Assembly (NCBI RefSeq): GCF_009671245.1
Contig: NZ_VTFS01000002.1
Location: forward strand, 62,001-126,000
DNA from: Marinicella rhabdoformis
GTDB taxonomy: Bacteria; Pseudomonadota; Gammaproteobacteria; Xanthomonadales; Marinicellaceae
Length of the DNA stretch: 64,000 bases
Direction of reading: 5' to 3'
The notes beneath the pieces were generated by a model, which did no database searches, had not been told where the DNA came from, and was given only the letters and a program-made list of their open reading frames with translations. A program made the translations under genes and the position numbers. Shown here piece by piece: positions 1 to 8,222 of this stretch; position 1 is the first letter of the stretch; each line of letters opens with the position of its first letter.

Positions 1-1
1 G

Positions 2-442
2 GGCACTTGGTATGAAGTGGCGAGGCTTGACCATTCCTTCGAGCGGGGTCTAGAGCAAGTCACTGCGACGTACAGCATGCGTGAAGATGGTGGTGTAAAA
101 GTCATTAACCGTGGTTTTTCTACCAAAGACAATGAGTGGGATGAAGCCGAGGGTAAAGCCTATTTTGTTGAATCAAGTGAGCAAGGGTATTTAAAAGTAT
201 CTTTCTTCGGTCCTTTTTATGGGTCTTATGTGGTGTTTGATACAGATCCTACGCATCAGGAATATGCTTTTGTATCAGGGCCTGATACATCTTATTTGTG
301 GTTGCTTTCGAGAACACCTGAGATCTCTGATGAACTGAAAAGTAAATTCACTTCACAAGCAGAATCTTTGGGTTTCGATGTGGATCAATTGATTTGGGTG
401 AACCAAAAAGCCCCTCAAGTTAAGATAGGGTCACCCAATTGA
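2..442 (+). CDS. bacterial lipocalin (Blc-like), 5' truncated
   Basis: Only the C-terminal part of the protein is inside the window. The reading frame is open from base 2 and begins with the lipocalin GxW motif (G-T-W-Y-E-V-A-R), so the real start and any lipoprotein signal lie upstream. Lipocalins of the Blc family are small outer-membrane-anchored beta-barrels that bind lipids such as lysophospholipids and fatty acids. The visible part carries the usual run of strands (EQVTATYS, VFDTDPTHQEYAFVSGPD, YLWLLSRTP). A GTG at 17 could be mistaken for a start but would remove the conserved GxW strand. The gene converges on the minus-strand serine hydrolase with a 10-base gap. Confidence 0.85.
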   Translation, partial: GTWYEVARLDHSFERGLEQVTATYSMREDGGVKVINRGFSTKDNEWDEAEGKAYFVESSEQGYLKVSFFGPFYGSYVVFDTDPTHQEYAFVSGPDTSYLWLLSRTPEISDELKSKFTSQAESLGFDVDQLIWVNQKAPQVKIGSPN

Positions 443-452
443 TGGTCTGTTT

Positions 453-2108
453 TTATTCAATAGGTACTATTTTTTTGGCTATAAAATCACTGCCCCAAAA
501 AGCAGTCATGCTTTCGACAACCCCTTTGTCAGTGGTGTTAAAAGTAAACCTGATGTGTGAGTCACCCTTGAGGTAAAAATGATTATTTTCCACTGCCACC
601 ATTTCTCTTTTCTCTGATTTTGGAGCCATCAGGTACAAAATTCCATTTTCTATAATGACTTCAAAAATAAAGTCAGGGCGTAGTTCATAAAATCCAATGT
701 ATGTTGTTAATAGATTTTCAGGCAAATGTATGGCTGTTAGCTTGGGTAATGGCTTGTCAGTTTTGTCCCAAGTTTCATCTGGATAAATGCTTTTTAAAGT
801 GACTGAATCTATTGTTCCTGAATTATTTCTGTTAAAGATTAATGAGTTGATGCCTGTTGCAAAAATAAAGTGATCCTTTGCAACAGCGAAAATTTCTTGT
901 TTTTGAGTGCCTAAAGTAGAATAAAGTTTACCTTCCTCTGATGTGATTTGCCTTTCACTGCTGTCGTTACCACCCCTTAAATAGACGGCTGGGTACTCAG
1001 ACATGGCCTGTTCACTTAAAGTGGTTTTTGTATTTTGATAAGGTTTGTTAATGGCCATGGCAGCGATTTTATAGGTTGTGTCATATGGCAGTTTGCATCC
1101 GCCACAATTGACAAGAAGTGCCACAAAAACATTTTCATTAGGTAAAAACCGTGATTCAGAAAAAAATCCGTCGATGCCGCCGTCATGGAAAATCATGGGT
1201 TCGCCTTGAATATTTCCTATAAACCAACCGTAACCATAGTTTAGCTCTGTGCCATCATTTAGCTTGCCTCTTTTATGTGCCAAGTCTCTGCTTTTTTTAC
1301 TGATGATTTTGTCATTCATTACAGCTTGATTCCAGATATATAGGTCGTCAACAGAAGATCGCATGGCACCGGCAGCATAGGGTTGTGTCATGCTGATGTA
1401 GTCTGCATTGATAATTGCATTTTCCTCATTGAATTCATAACCTGCTGTTCTGTTTTTTATGATTTTTGTAGCAGAGTTATAAAAAGAATCGTGCATATTG
1501 AGTGGTTGAAAAATGTTGTTATTTATATAGCTCTCATAACTTTGACCAGAAACTTGTTCAATAATATAGCCAAGAATAAAGTAACCGGAGTTGTTGTATC
1601 GGTACTGGTCGCCCGGTGAAAAATTCATGGGTTGATCCATAAAAATTTCGATCATCTCTTTTGGTGCCAAATCCCTCTGTTTGAACGCCTTATCTCTGAC
1701 CTCTAATTCTGTGTAACTTTTGATGCCAGATGTGTGACTCAATAAATGTTTGATGGTAATTTTGTGGCCATGGGTTGGGTAATCTTTGATGTATTTGCTG
1801 ATGTTATCATCTAATTTTAATTTACCTTCTTCTGCTAGTTTTAAGATAGCGACCGCAGTGAACTGCTTCGTAATAGAGCCAATACGGAAGGTGTGTTCAG
1901 GAGTCATTTTGACGCCCAGCTCGATATTAGCCATACCAAAGGCTTTTCTGTAAATGGTTTTACCGTCTTTAACGACCAATGCCACAGCACCGGGGCCATT
2001 TGGGTCAAACATGTCATTAAGTAAAGCGTCAATCTCTGTGCTGAAATTTTTAGCACTAAGTTGAAAAGAGAGAAATAAGCTGATGATGTAAAAAGTCAAT
2101 TTAATCAT
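453..2108 (-). CDS. secreted serine hydrolase, beta-lactamase/DD-peptidase (class C) family
   Basis: 551 residues. A signal peptide covers about residues 1-19 and ends LSA. The family triad is visible: S-I-T-K with nucleophile Ser78 and Lys81, Y-N-N in YNNSGY, and H-D-G in HDGGIDGF. A C-terminal beta-rich domain (about 380-551) follows, as in many penicillin-binding-protein-like esterases. Members act as D-aminopeptidases, esterases or peptidases on small substrates in the periplasm, and the substrate cannot be read from sequence. A paralogue of identical length lies at 52133-53788 on the other strand. The ATG at 2108 is followed directly by the hydrophobic leader. It ends tail to tail with the lipocalin gene. 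Confidence 0.88.
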   Translation of the reverse strand: MIKLTFYIISLFLSFQLSAKNFSTEIDALLNDMFDPNGPGAVALVVKDGKTIYRKAFGMANIELGVKMTPEHTFRIGSITKQFTAVAILKLAEEGKLKLDDNISKYIKDYPTHGHKITIKHLLSHTSGIKSYTELEVRDKAFKQRDLAPKEMIEIFMDQPMNFSPGDQYRYNNSGYFILGYIIEQVSGQSYESYINNNIFQPLNMHDSFYNSATKIIKNRTAGYEFNEENAIINADYISMTQPYAAGAMRSSVDDLYIWNQAVMNDKIISKKSRDLAHKRGKLNDGTELNYGYGWFIGNIQGEPMIFHDGGIDGFFSESRFLPNENVFVALLVNCGGCKLPYDTTYKIAAMAINKPYQNTKTTLSEQAMSEYPAVYLRGGNDSSERQITSEEGKLYSTLGTQKQEIFAVAKDHFIFATGINSLIFNRNNSGTIDSVTLKSIYPDETWDKTDKPLPKLTAIHLPENLLTTYIGFYELRPDFIFEVIIENGILYLMAPKSEKREMVAVENNHFYLKGDSHIRFTFNTTDKGVVESMTAFWGSDFIAKKIVPIE

Positions 2109-2168
2109 AAGGAGCTGTTATCAAAATGAATCATTCTAACAGATGCATGGAAAGATGGTTAATGCGCT

Positions 2169-2208
2169 TGTATAAGAACAAAGGGCGCAGGCTCTTTGTT
2201 CTTATACA
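2169..2208. repeat. long hairpin / inverted repeat
   Basis: Two perfect 15-base arms (TGTATAAGAACAAAG and its complement) flank a 10-base centre that adds about three more pairs, giving an 18-pair stem with a four-base loop. It starts 12 bases after the stop codon of the minus-strand gene at 2220. There is no T-run on either strand, so it is not a canonical intrinsic terminator. It may protect a 3' end or be a small repeat element. Confidence 0.75.
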
Positions 2209-2219
2209 TGATTATATAT

Positions 2220-2750
2220 TTAAGGAATAGGTAGGCAAAACAGTGTTTTATTAAATTTACCACATCGCCAGCCAAAACCCCAAACACAGGCTTTCCCTGA
2301 TACATTCAAGCAAGCTTTATTGCCACTGAGTTTTAAGTTAAAACAAAGGTCAGCTTTAGCCAAGCCAACACTGGGTGAGTAGCAGATTTTTAAGTTGTGT
2401 GGATCAAATTGGTAACTGGTACACCAAACTTTTGAACCAGCCACTATCAGGCAGACTTTTAATTCGGCAGTCCAGTTTGAACTGTTGGTGCCGCATAAAG
2501 TTAAGTCACCACTGATGCCTATGACTTTGAATAAAGAGACACTGAAGGATTGCGTATGGCAATCTCCTGAACTCTTAACTGCTGAAATTTGTGGTGCTGG
2601 TATTTCGTCGGCTTGTTCAATTTGATCTAAATTTGAAAGTGCGTCAAGCAACTTAACTTTCAACTCTTCAGCTGGAATACCTGCATGTTCTGACATGCGT
2701 TGCCAGTCGGCGTCACTGACTCGAGATTTTAATGATTCTATTAAACTCAT
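2220..2750 (-). CDS. cysteine-rich protein of unknown function
   Basis: 176 residues, not recognised. Its reality rests on a strong ribosome binding site (AGGAGA, 7 bases before the ATG) and an uninterrupted frame. Residues 1 to about 50 look helical and acidic (SLIESLKSRVSDADWQRM, then EELKVKLLDALSNLDQ). The remaining 120 or so residues look beta-rich and hold ten cysteines, for example DCH, LTLC, KVC, VWC, KIC, KAC twice and RCG. There is no signal peptide or membrane segment. The order of a helical N-terminus and a cysteine-rich C-terminus could fit a disulfide-rich or metal-binding protein, or one exported by a non-Sec route. No function is assigned. A strong hairpin follows its stop codon. 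Confidence 0.6.
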   Translation of the reverse strand: MSLIESLKSRVSDADWQRMSEHAGIPAEELKVKLLDALSNLDQIEQADEIPAPQISAVKSSGDCHTQSFSVSLFKVIGISGDLTLCGTNSSNWTAELKVCLIVAGSKVWCTSYQFDPHNLKICYSPSVGLAKADLCFNLKLSGNKACLNVSGKACVWGFGWRCGKFNKTLFCLPIP

Positions 2751-3035
2751 TACTTTTCTCCTAAATGCCTCAAATAAAGCCGTTAAAAAGCAGGCTGTGT
2801 TATTTGAGCTTCAGTCTTACTTTTTACCTTTCAGTGAGGCTTCTAAAAGGCGGCAGTTATGCATTAGCATCACCACCCAAGATTTGAACTTGAGTTTTTG
2901 TGAGGATGCAGTAGTAGGTGTTAGTTTGAGGGTAATTTTCTCAGCAAAATATGATAATGGTTGTGAAATGCCTGCGTTGCTTGTATTTGATTTGTGAAAC
3001 GGCTAAGGTTCTGTTTTTGATTTATACAATATCAG

Positions 3036-3689
3036 ATGAAGTTATATACCTACTGGCGCAGTACAGCGGCTTACCGTGTTCGCATGGCTTTGAACTTAAA
3101 AGGTTTGGCTTATGATGCTGAATCGGTGCATTTGGTTAAAGGTGGTGGTGAGCAACACAGTGCGACTTATCGGGCTTTGAACCCTCAGGGTTTGGTGCCC
3201 GCTTTAGTGACCGATGACGGTGATGTGATCACGCAATCGATGGCCATCATGGAATACTTAGAAGCCGAGCATCCTGAAGTCGCTTTGTTACCGACAGGTG
3301 CAGTGGCGCAAGCCCAATGTAGAGCCATGGCACAAATGATCGTTTCTGACGTTCATCCTCTGAATAACTTGCGCGTGCTTCAATACCTTAAAAGACCACA
3401 TTCGGACAAAGAAGGTTGGCAACAAGAGCAGGTCGATGAATGGTATGCCCATTGGATTCACCAAGGTTTTACTGCATTAGAACAAATGATGACTGATTCA
3501 AAATATGACTTCATGAATGCAGATTATCCCTGTATTTCTGATATTTGTTTGGTGGCACAAATTTACAATGCCCAACGTTTTAATGTGCCTTTAGACGCTT
3601 ATCCCAAGTTGTCAGCCATTAATGTGCGTTGTTTGACTTTGGATGCGATAAATCAGGCGCGTCCTGAAAACCAGTTTGATGCCACCTGA
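3036..3689 (+). CDS. maiA: maleylacetoacetate isomerase (zeta-class glutathione transferase)
   Basis: 217 residues, the usual length. The N-terminal thioredoxin-fold domain has the zeta-class active-site region as STAAYRVRMALNLKGL, followed by NPQGLVPAL and the glutathione-binding QSMAIMEYLE. The C-terminal helical domain has the family's DVHPLNNLRVLQYL. The enzyme isomerises maleylacetoacetate to fumarylacetoacetate with glutathione, in tyrosine/homogentisate breakdown. No other homogentisate gene is adjacent, so pathway assignment is by family. The next gene, a DMT transporter, follows after 18 bases and may be co-transcribed. Confidence 0.88.
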   Translation: MKLYTYWRSTAAYRVRMALNLKGLAYDAESVHLVKGGGEQHSATYRALNPQGLVPALVTDDGDVITQSMAIMEYLEAEHPEVALLPTGAVAQAQCRAMAQMIVSDVHPLNNLRVLQYLKRPHSDKEGWQQEQVDEWYAHWIHQGFTALEQMMTDSKYDFMNADYPCISDICLVAQIYNAQRFNVPLDAYPKLSAINVRCLTLDAINQARPENQFDAT

Positions 3690-3707
3690 AGGCTGGGTTG
3701 CACTGAT

Positions 3708-4640
3708 ATGAGTCAACATTTGAAAGTGGTTTTGATGCTGTTGAGCCTGGTGATGGTTGGTTCATTGGGCAGTGTTTGGGCCAAGATGGTTTTAGATCAG
3801 ATGTCGATGTTTACATTCTTATGGCTGATGGTAGCCTCGGGGTTGGTGGTTTTGCTGCTTTATACTTTTGTCTTTCGGCGTAAAACGGTTCCCATGCTAA
3901 TTCTTAAAAGGCATGGTTTGAAGTTGTTGCTGATTGGTTTATCGTACTTTTTTATTTATCGACTGGCTTTTGTTTTTGCACTTTCAAAGTTACCGGTAAC
4001 CACCCATGCTTATGTGATCAATTTTACCGGCTTGGTGACCATGATCTTGTCGGTGATCATGTTGAAAGAGCACCCAAGTCGCAGTCAATGGGCTGGTGGC
4101 ATTTTGGCGCTTTCAGGCGTTTTTGTTTACTTCAATGAATTACCTGATTTGACTGAGATTTTGGCTTTGTCTGTTTTGAGCTTCGGGGTCTTGTGTTTGG
4201 CGCTGACCAATGTCTGGATTCGTCAACTATCAGCACAACAAGACAGTGGCTTGTCGAGCACCATGTTAGCGACCAGCACCATTGTATTGGGCGGTTTGCC
4301 TTTGGTATTGTATGGTTTGGCGACAGACTTACCTTTGGTGCCTGTTTCATCTTTTCAATGGTTTGTGATTGTTCTGAATGCATCAGTGGTGCTGGCTTTT
4401 GGTTTGATCATTTGGTCTTATGCTTTGCGCACCATCAGGTCGTATGAGGCATCTGTTTTGGCCTCGTCTGGGGTGATATTTGTTGCACTGTTTTCAGTGC
4501 CGATTTTGGGTGATCAAATTGAATGGTTTGAATGGTGTGGTATTGGCATCATGTTATTGGGTTTGATATTGATGCAAAAGCAGCCCAAAGCCAAAAATTT
4601 AGTAGAAAAGGAAGTGAAAGTTGTAAATGAAATTCTATGA
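3708..4640 (+). CDS. EamA/DMT-family membrane transporter
   Basis: 310 residues with about ten hydrophobic helices in two EamA repeats, the first around residues 10-140 and the second around 150-295. A typical EamA feature is the motif region SGVFVYFNE at the end of repeat one. The family exports or imports small metabolites such as amino acids and nucleosides, and the substrate is unknown. The last 14 bases overlap the start of the next gene, so the two are probably translationally coupled. Confidence 0.82.
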   Translation: MSQHLKVVLMLLSLVMVGSLGSVWAKMVLDQMSMFTFLWLMVASGLVVLLLYTFVFRRKTVPMLILKRHGLKLLLIGLSYFFIYRLAFVFALSKLPVTTHAYVINFTGLVTMILSVIMLKEHPSRSQWAGGILALSGVFVYFNELPDLTEILALSVLSFGVLCLALTNVWIRQLSAQQDSGLSSTMLATSTIVLGGLPLVLYGLATDLPLVPVSSFQWFVIVLNASVVLAFGLIIWSYALRTIRSYEASVLASSGVIFVALFSVPILGDQIEWFEWCGIGIMLLGLILMQKQPKAKNLVEKEVKVVNEIL

Positions 4641-5820
4641 TGTGATTGTTTTAGGTGCTGGCGCTGCGGGCTTGATGTGTGCGTTGAAAGCAGGGCAGAA
4701 AGGTTTGTCAGTTTTGGTGTTAGAAAAGGCCAACAAACCCGGAAAGAAAATTTTGATGTCCGGCGGTGGCCGTTGTAATTTTACCAACCAGTATGCGACG
4801 CATGAAAACTACCTGTCTAAAAACCCGCATTTTTGTAAATCTGCTATGAGTCAATATACGGTTTGGGATTTTATTGCCATGGTTGAAAAGCACAACATTC
4901 CTTACCATGAAAAGGAATTGGGCCAGTTGTTTTGTGACAAATCCTCTAAAGATATTTTGAACATGCTGTTGGATGAATGTGATCGTGCAGCTGTAAAGTT
5001 AATGACAAGTTGCGAAGTCCAGACGGTTGACTTCATGGCTGACCAAGCGGTTTTATTGAAGACTGAAGTTGGTGATTTTGAAACTAGAAATTTGGTTGTT
5101 GCCACCGGTGGACTGTCTATTCCTAAGATGGGTGGATCGGGTTTTGGTTATCAGTTGGCCGAACAACTGGGCTTAGAAGTGTTGCCCAAGCGGGCAGGGC
5201 TGGTGCCGTTTGTTTTCAGTGACCAACACAAAGACCTGTTTGCATCCTTGTCGGGGACTTCTGTACTGGCATCATTGACGGCCAATGGCCAAACTTTTAC
5301 CCACCAGGTCTTATTCACGCACCGTGGATTGTCAGGGCCGGCTGTATTGCAAATTTCAAGCTATTGGGATGTGGGCCAAAGTTTATCAATTGATTGGATG
5401 CCTGAAGTTGATGTTGCGGATGCTTTAATTGAAGCTAAGAAACAAAATGGCAACATGAGTTTATTGAATTGGTTGAGCCAGTTTTGGCCGAATAAATTGG
5501 CCGAAGCTTGGTTGGCGCATGAGTGTCCATCAATGACTCGTTTCACTTTACAGCAATTAAGTAAGCGACAATGTAGCGATCTGGCTGATTCTATTAACCG
5601 CTGTCAATTGAAGCCTGCTGGCACCGAAGGCTATCGCACTGCTGAGGTCACATTAGGTGGTGTGAATACAAATGCACTGTCATCAAAAACCATGGCTGTC
5701 AATAACCAACCTAATGTCTATTTTATCGGCGAAGTGGTAGATGTGACGGGGCATTTGGGTGGTTTTAACTTTCAATGGGCTTGGGCATCAGCCCATGCAG
5801 CTGCGTCCTCTTTATCTTGA
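4627..5820 (+). CDS. NAD(P)/FAD-dependent oxidoreductase, HI0933/YhiN family
   Basis: 397 residues. The N-terminal Rossmann FAD site is clear: VIVLGAGAAGLMCALKAG, then the family's KPGKKILMSGGGRCNFTN. The C-terminal end has the FAD-closing motif GEVVDVTGHLGGFNFQWAW. The family is widespread and still poorly characterised (BaiN/YhiN-like flavoproteins), so the reaction is not named here. Its start overlaps the DMT transporter by 14 bases. The acyl-CoA synthetase starts 31 bases downstream. Confidence 0.87.
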   Translation: MKFYDVIVLGAGAAGLMCALKAGQKGLSVLVLEKANKPGKKILMSGGGRCNFTNQYATHENYLSKNPHFCKSAMSQYTVWDFIAMVEKHNIPYHEKELGQLFCDKSSKDILNMLLDECDRAAVKLMTSCEVQTVDFMADQAVLLKTEVGDFETRNLVVATGGLSIPKMGGSGFGYQLAEQLGLEVLPKRAGLVPFVFSDQHKDLFASLSGTSVLASLTANGQTFTHQVLFTHRGLSGPAVLQISSYWDVGQSLSIDWMPEVDVADALIEAKKQNGNMSLLNWLSQFWPNKLAEAWLAHECPSMTRFTLQQLSKRQCSDLADSINRCQLKPAGTEGYRTAEVTLGGVNTNALSSKTMAVNNQPNVYFIGEVVDVTGHLGGFNFQWAWASAHAAASSLS

Positions 5821-5851
5821 AAAAAAGCCGGTTTTGGTGCATTATCTTTAA

Positions 5852-7492
5852 ATGAGTAATGAAGATAAATTCCAATCACCGATAGACCGTTTATTTTTCT
5901 GGGCAGCGCAGCAACCTGACCAAATTTATCTTAACCAGCCAATAGACAATCAAACCATTACTTATTCATGGCAACGGGTGGCGCATGAAGTCGCTTGTAT
6001 GGCCAATCAGTTATCCAGTTTACCTCCACAAAGTAAAGTGGCCATCATTTCACTCAATTGTGCCCATTGGATGATGGCTGATTGGGCAATACAAATGGCG
6101 GGCCACATTGCTGTGCCGATTTATCCTACCGCCACACAAAAGACCATTGGATATGTGTTGTCACATGCTGAAGTCATAGCAGTGTTTGTTGGTAAACTAT
6201 TAGATTATGAGCATGTGATGCCAACGATTCCAGACGATGTACTGAAAATGGCATGCTATTTGCCTCACAGCGGTTTACCGTTTTGGGATGACATGGTGGC
6301 GAATAATCAGCCAATGATTTATCGTGCCGTTGAATGTCAGAATGAATTGATGAGTATAGTTTATACATCGGGTACGACAGGGGAACCAAAAGGTGTGATG
6401 GTTTCTTATGCCGCGGTGCACTGTTCGATGAGTTTGATAAAAGAAAGGGTGCGTATCACTGAAGATGACCGTTTTGTGTCTTATTTGCCTTTGGCGCATG
6501 TGGCAGAGCGGATGGCTGTAGAAATGTCATCACTTTATAAGGGAGCGCAGGTGTTTTTCGTCAGGTCTTTGGACTTGTTTGTTACCGATGTGGGGCGTGC
6601 CAGACCGACCATATTTTTTGGTGTGCCGAGGATTTGGCAAAAAATGAAGATGGCGGTTGAAGATAAGTTAGGCGGCGCTGAACGGGCTAAAAAAATCCTA
6701 AATATGCCCGTTTTGGGCGGTTTATTTAAGCGCTTGATTAAGCGACGTATGGGCTTTTCACAATTAAAGTTTGCTTTGTGCGCTGCCGCTTCTGTACCGA
6801 AAAACGTGCTTGAATGGTATCAAGATTTGGGCATTAAATTAAACGAAGCCTATGGTATGACAGAATCTTGTGGCCTTTCTCATATGACCAAAAATGAAGA
6901 CACGCTCTTGGGCAGTGTGGGGCAAACATTGTCAGGCTGTGAGTGTCGAATCAGTGATGAGGGTGAGGTGTGTATAAGAAACCCTGCATTGATGATGGGT
7001 TATTACAAAAATCAGGTGATGACTGATGAAGCCATAGATCAAGAAGGGTGGTTACATACAGGTGATTTGGGTCATATTGACGACCAAGGTTTTTTATACA
7101 TCACAGGTCGGGTGAAAGACATTTTTAAAACAGCCAAAGGCAAGTATGTGGCGCCTATACCAGTAGAACAACAATTGATCACTTTGTTGCCTTTAGATCA
7201 AGTCGTGTTGATGGGGTCTGGTATGGGTCAACCTATTTTGGTCGTGTCAATATCAGAACAAGACGTTGATATGGCGCATTATAAACAGCAATGCTTAACG
7301 GCATTGACTGTGTTGCAAACTGAATTAGAGGCACACGCCAAACCGAGTCACTTGTTTATTTCTCAACAGGAATGGACTTCTGAAAATGGTTTGTTGACAC
7401 CGACCTTAAAAATTCAAAGACAACATGTTGAAAAACATTATTTACCTTTGGTTGAGCCACATTTGAAAAAACCTGGCATTTATATCATTTAA
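5852..7492 (+). CDS. AMP-dependent long-chain acyl-CoA synthetase (FadD15-like)
   Basis: 546 residues. The adenylate-forming signature is YTSGTTGEPKGV near residue 171, followed by LPLAHVAER, the adenine motif NEAYGMTESCGLS, and the hinge HTGDLGHIDDQGFLYITGR. The catalytic lysine region is FKTAKGKYVAP. It activates fatty acids to acyl-CoA through an acyl-adenylate. A related protein is encoded at 43116-44747; both are FadD15-like, a little over 540 residues, with the same N-terminal layout. It converges on RNase T with five bases between stop codons. Confidence 0.87.
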   Translation: MSNEDKFQSPIDRLFFWAAQQPDQIYLNQPIDNQTITYSWQRVAHEVACMANQLSSLPPQSKVAIISLNCAHWMMADWAIQMAGHIAVPIYPTATQKTIGYVLSHAEVIAVFVGKLLDYEHVMPTIPDDVLKMACYLPHSGLPFWDDMVANNQPMIYRAVECQNELMSIVYTSGTTGEPKGVMVSYAAVHCSMSLIKERVRITEDDRFVSYLPLAHVAERMAVEMSSLYKGAQVFFVRSLDLFVTDVGRARPTIFFGVPRIWQKMKMAVEDKLGGAERAKKILNMPVLGGLFKRLIKRRMGFSQLKFALCAAASVPKNVLEWYQDLGIKLNEAYGMTESCGLSHMTKNEDTLLGSVGQTLSGCECRISDEGEVCIRNPALMMGYYKNQVMTDEAIDQEGWLHTGDLGHIDDQGFLYITGRVKDIFKTAKGKYVAPIPVEQQLITLLPLDQVVLMGSGMGQPILVVSISEQDVDMAHYKQQCLTALTVLQTELEAHAKPSHLFISQQEWTSENGLLTPTLKIQRQHVEKHYLPLVEPHLKKPGIYII

Positions 7493-7497
7493 AATCG

Positions 7498-8121
7498 TTA
7501 ATACATACCTTTTCGGTTGGCTTTGTTATAAATGGCGCAAAACAATTCTGCCGTTTTTTCAGTGTCGTACAATGCCGAATGGGCTTGGTCGGATTGCCAC
7601 TCTATTCCGGCCTCTTTGATGGCCCTGGCCAAAACCGTTTGACCATAAGCCAGTGCAGATAATGTTACGGTATCGAAGCAACTGAAAGGGTGGAAAGGGT
7701 TTCTTTTAATGCCCGCGCGTTCAGCAGCAGCATGAACAAAGCCGAGATCAAAGTGGGCATTATGACCCACTAAAACAGCTCGGGTACAGCCGGTTTCTTT
7801 GATGGCTTTTCTGATGGGGGTAAAAATTTTTCCCAACGCTGCATTTTCGCTCAGCGCCATGCGCAAAGGGTGGTTCAAATCTATGCCGGTGATTTCTAGT
7901 GATTTCGGGTCGATGTTAGCACCTTCAAAAGGTTCAACATAGGCATTAATAGACTCACCTTTGACAAAATTACCATACTCATCCATTTCTATGATGACGG
8001 CTGCGATTTCCAATAAAGCATCGGTTTGGTTATTGAAACCACCAGTTTCTACGTCGACCACAACGGGTAAAAATCCTCTGAATCTGTCTTTGATGCTTGG
8101 CATGTGTGCTGTTTTTTTCAA
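7498..8121 (-). CDS. rnt: ribonuclease T
   Basis: 207 residues. This is a DEDDh 3'-5' exoribonuclease: Asp and Glu in [12 protein letters not shown], Asp in HNAHFDLGF, and His and Asp in [10 protein letters not shown]. RNase T trims the CCA ends of tRNAs and matures 5S and 23S rRNA 3' ends. Length and motifs match the enterobacterial enzyme. A second possible start is the internal ATG of MPSIKDRF seven codons in. The ATG used here keeps a short basic leader common in the family. Confidence 0.93.
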   Translation of the reverse strand: MKKTAHMPSIKDRFRGFLPVVVDVETGGFNNQTDALLEIAAVIIEMDEYGNFVKGESINAYVEPFEGANIDPKSLEITGIDLNHPLRMALSENAALGKIFTPIRKAIKETGCTRAVLVGHNAHFDLGFVHAAAERAGIKRNPFHPFSCFDTVTLSALAYGQTVLARAIKEAGIEWQSDQAHSALYDTEKTAELFCAIYNKANRKGMY

Positions 8122-8180
8122 AGGCTTGATTGTAAATTATTGAAGCAAGAAAAGACAGTAAGGTGTTTTTTATAAGGCAC

Positions 8181-8205
8181 AAAAAAGGGCGGAAAAACCG
8201 CCCTT
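8181..8205 (-). terminator. intrinsic terminator of the endonuclease gene
   Basis: Read on the minus strand, AAGGGCGG, a T5 loop and CCGCCCTT are followed by a T-run. The hairpin begins 18 bases after the stop codon at 8223. Confidence 0.85.
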
Positions 8206-8222
8206 CATGGAATTGTCAGTGT

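Noticed and set aside
2695-2997. Plus-strand frame of 100 codons
   Set aside because: It overlaps the start of the gene at 2220-2750, has no ribosome binding site, and resembles no family.
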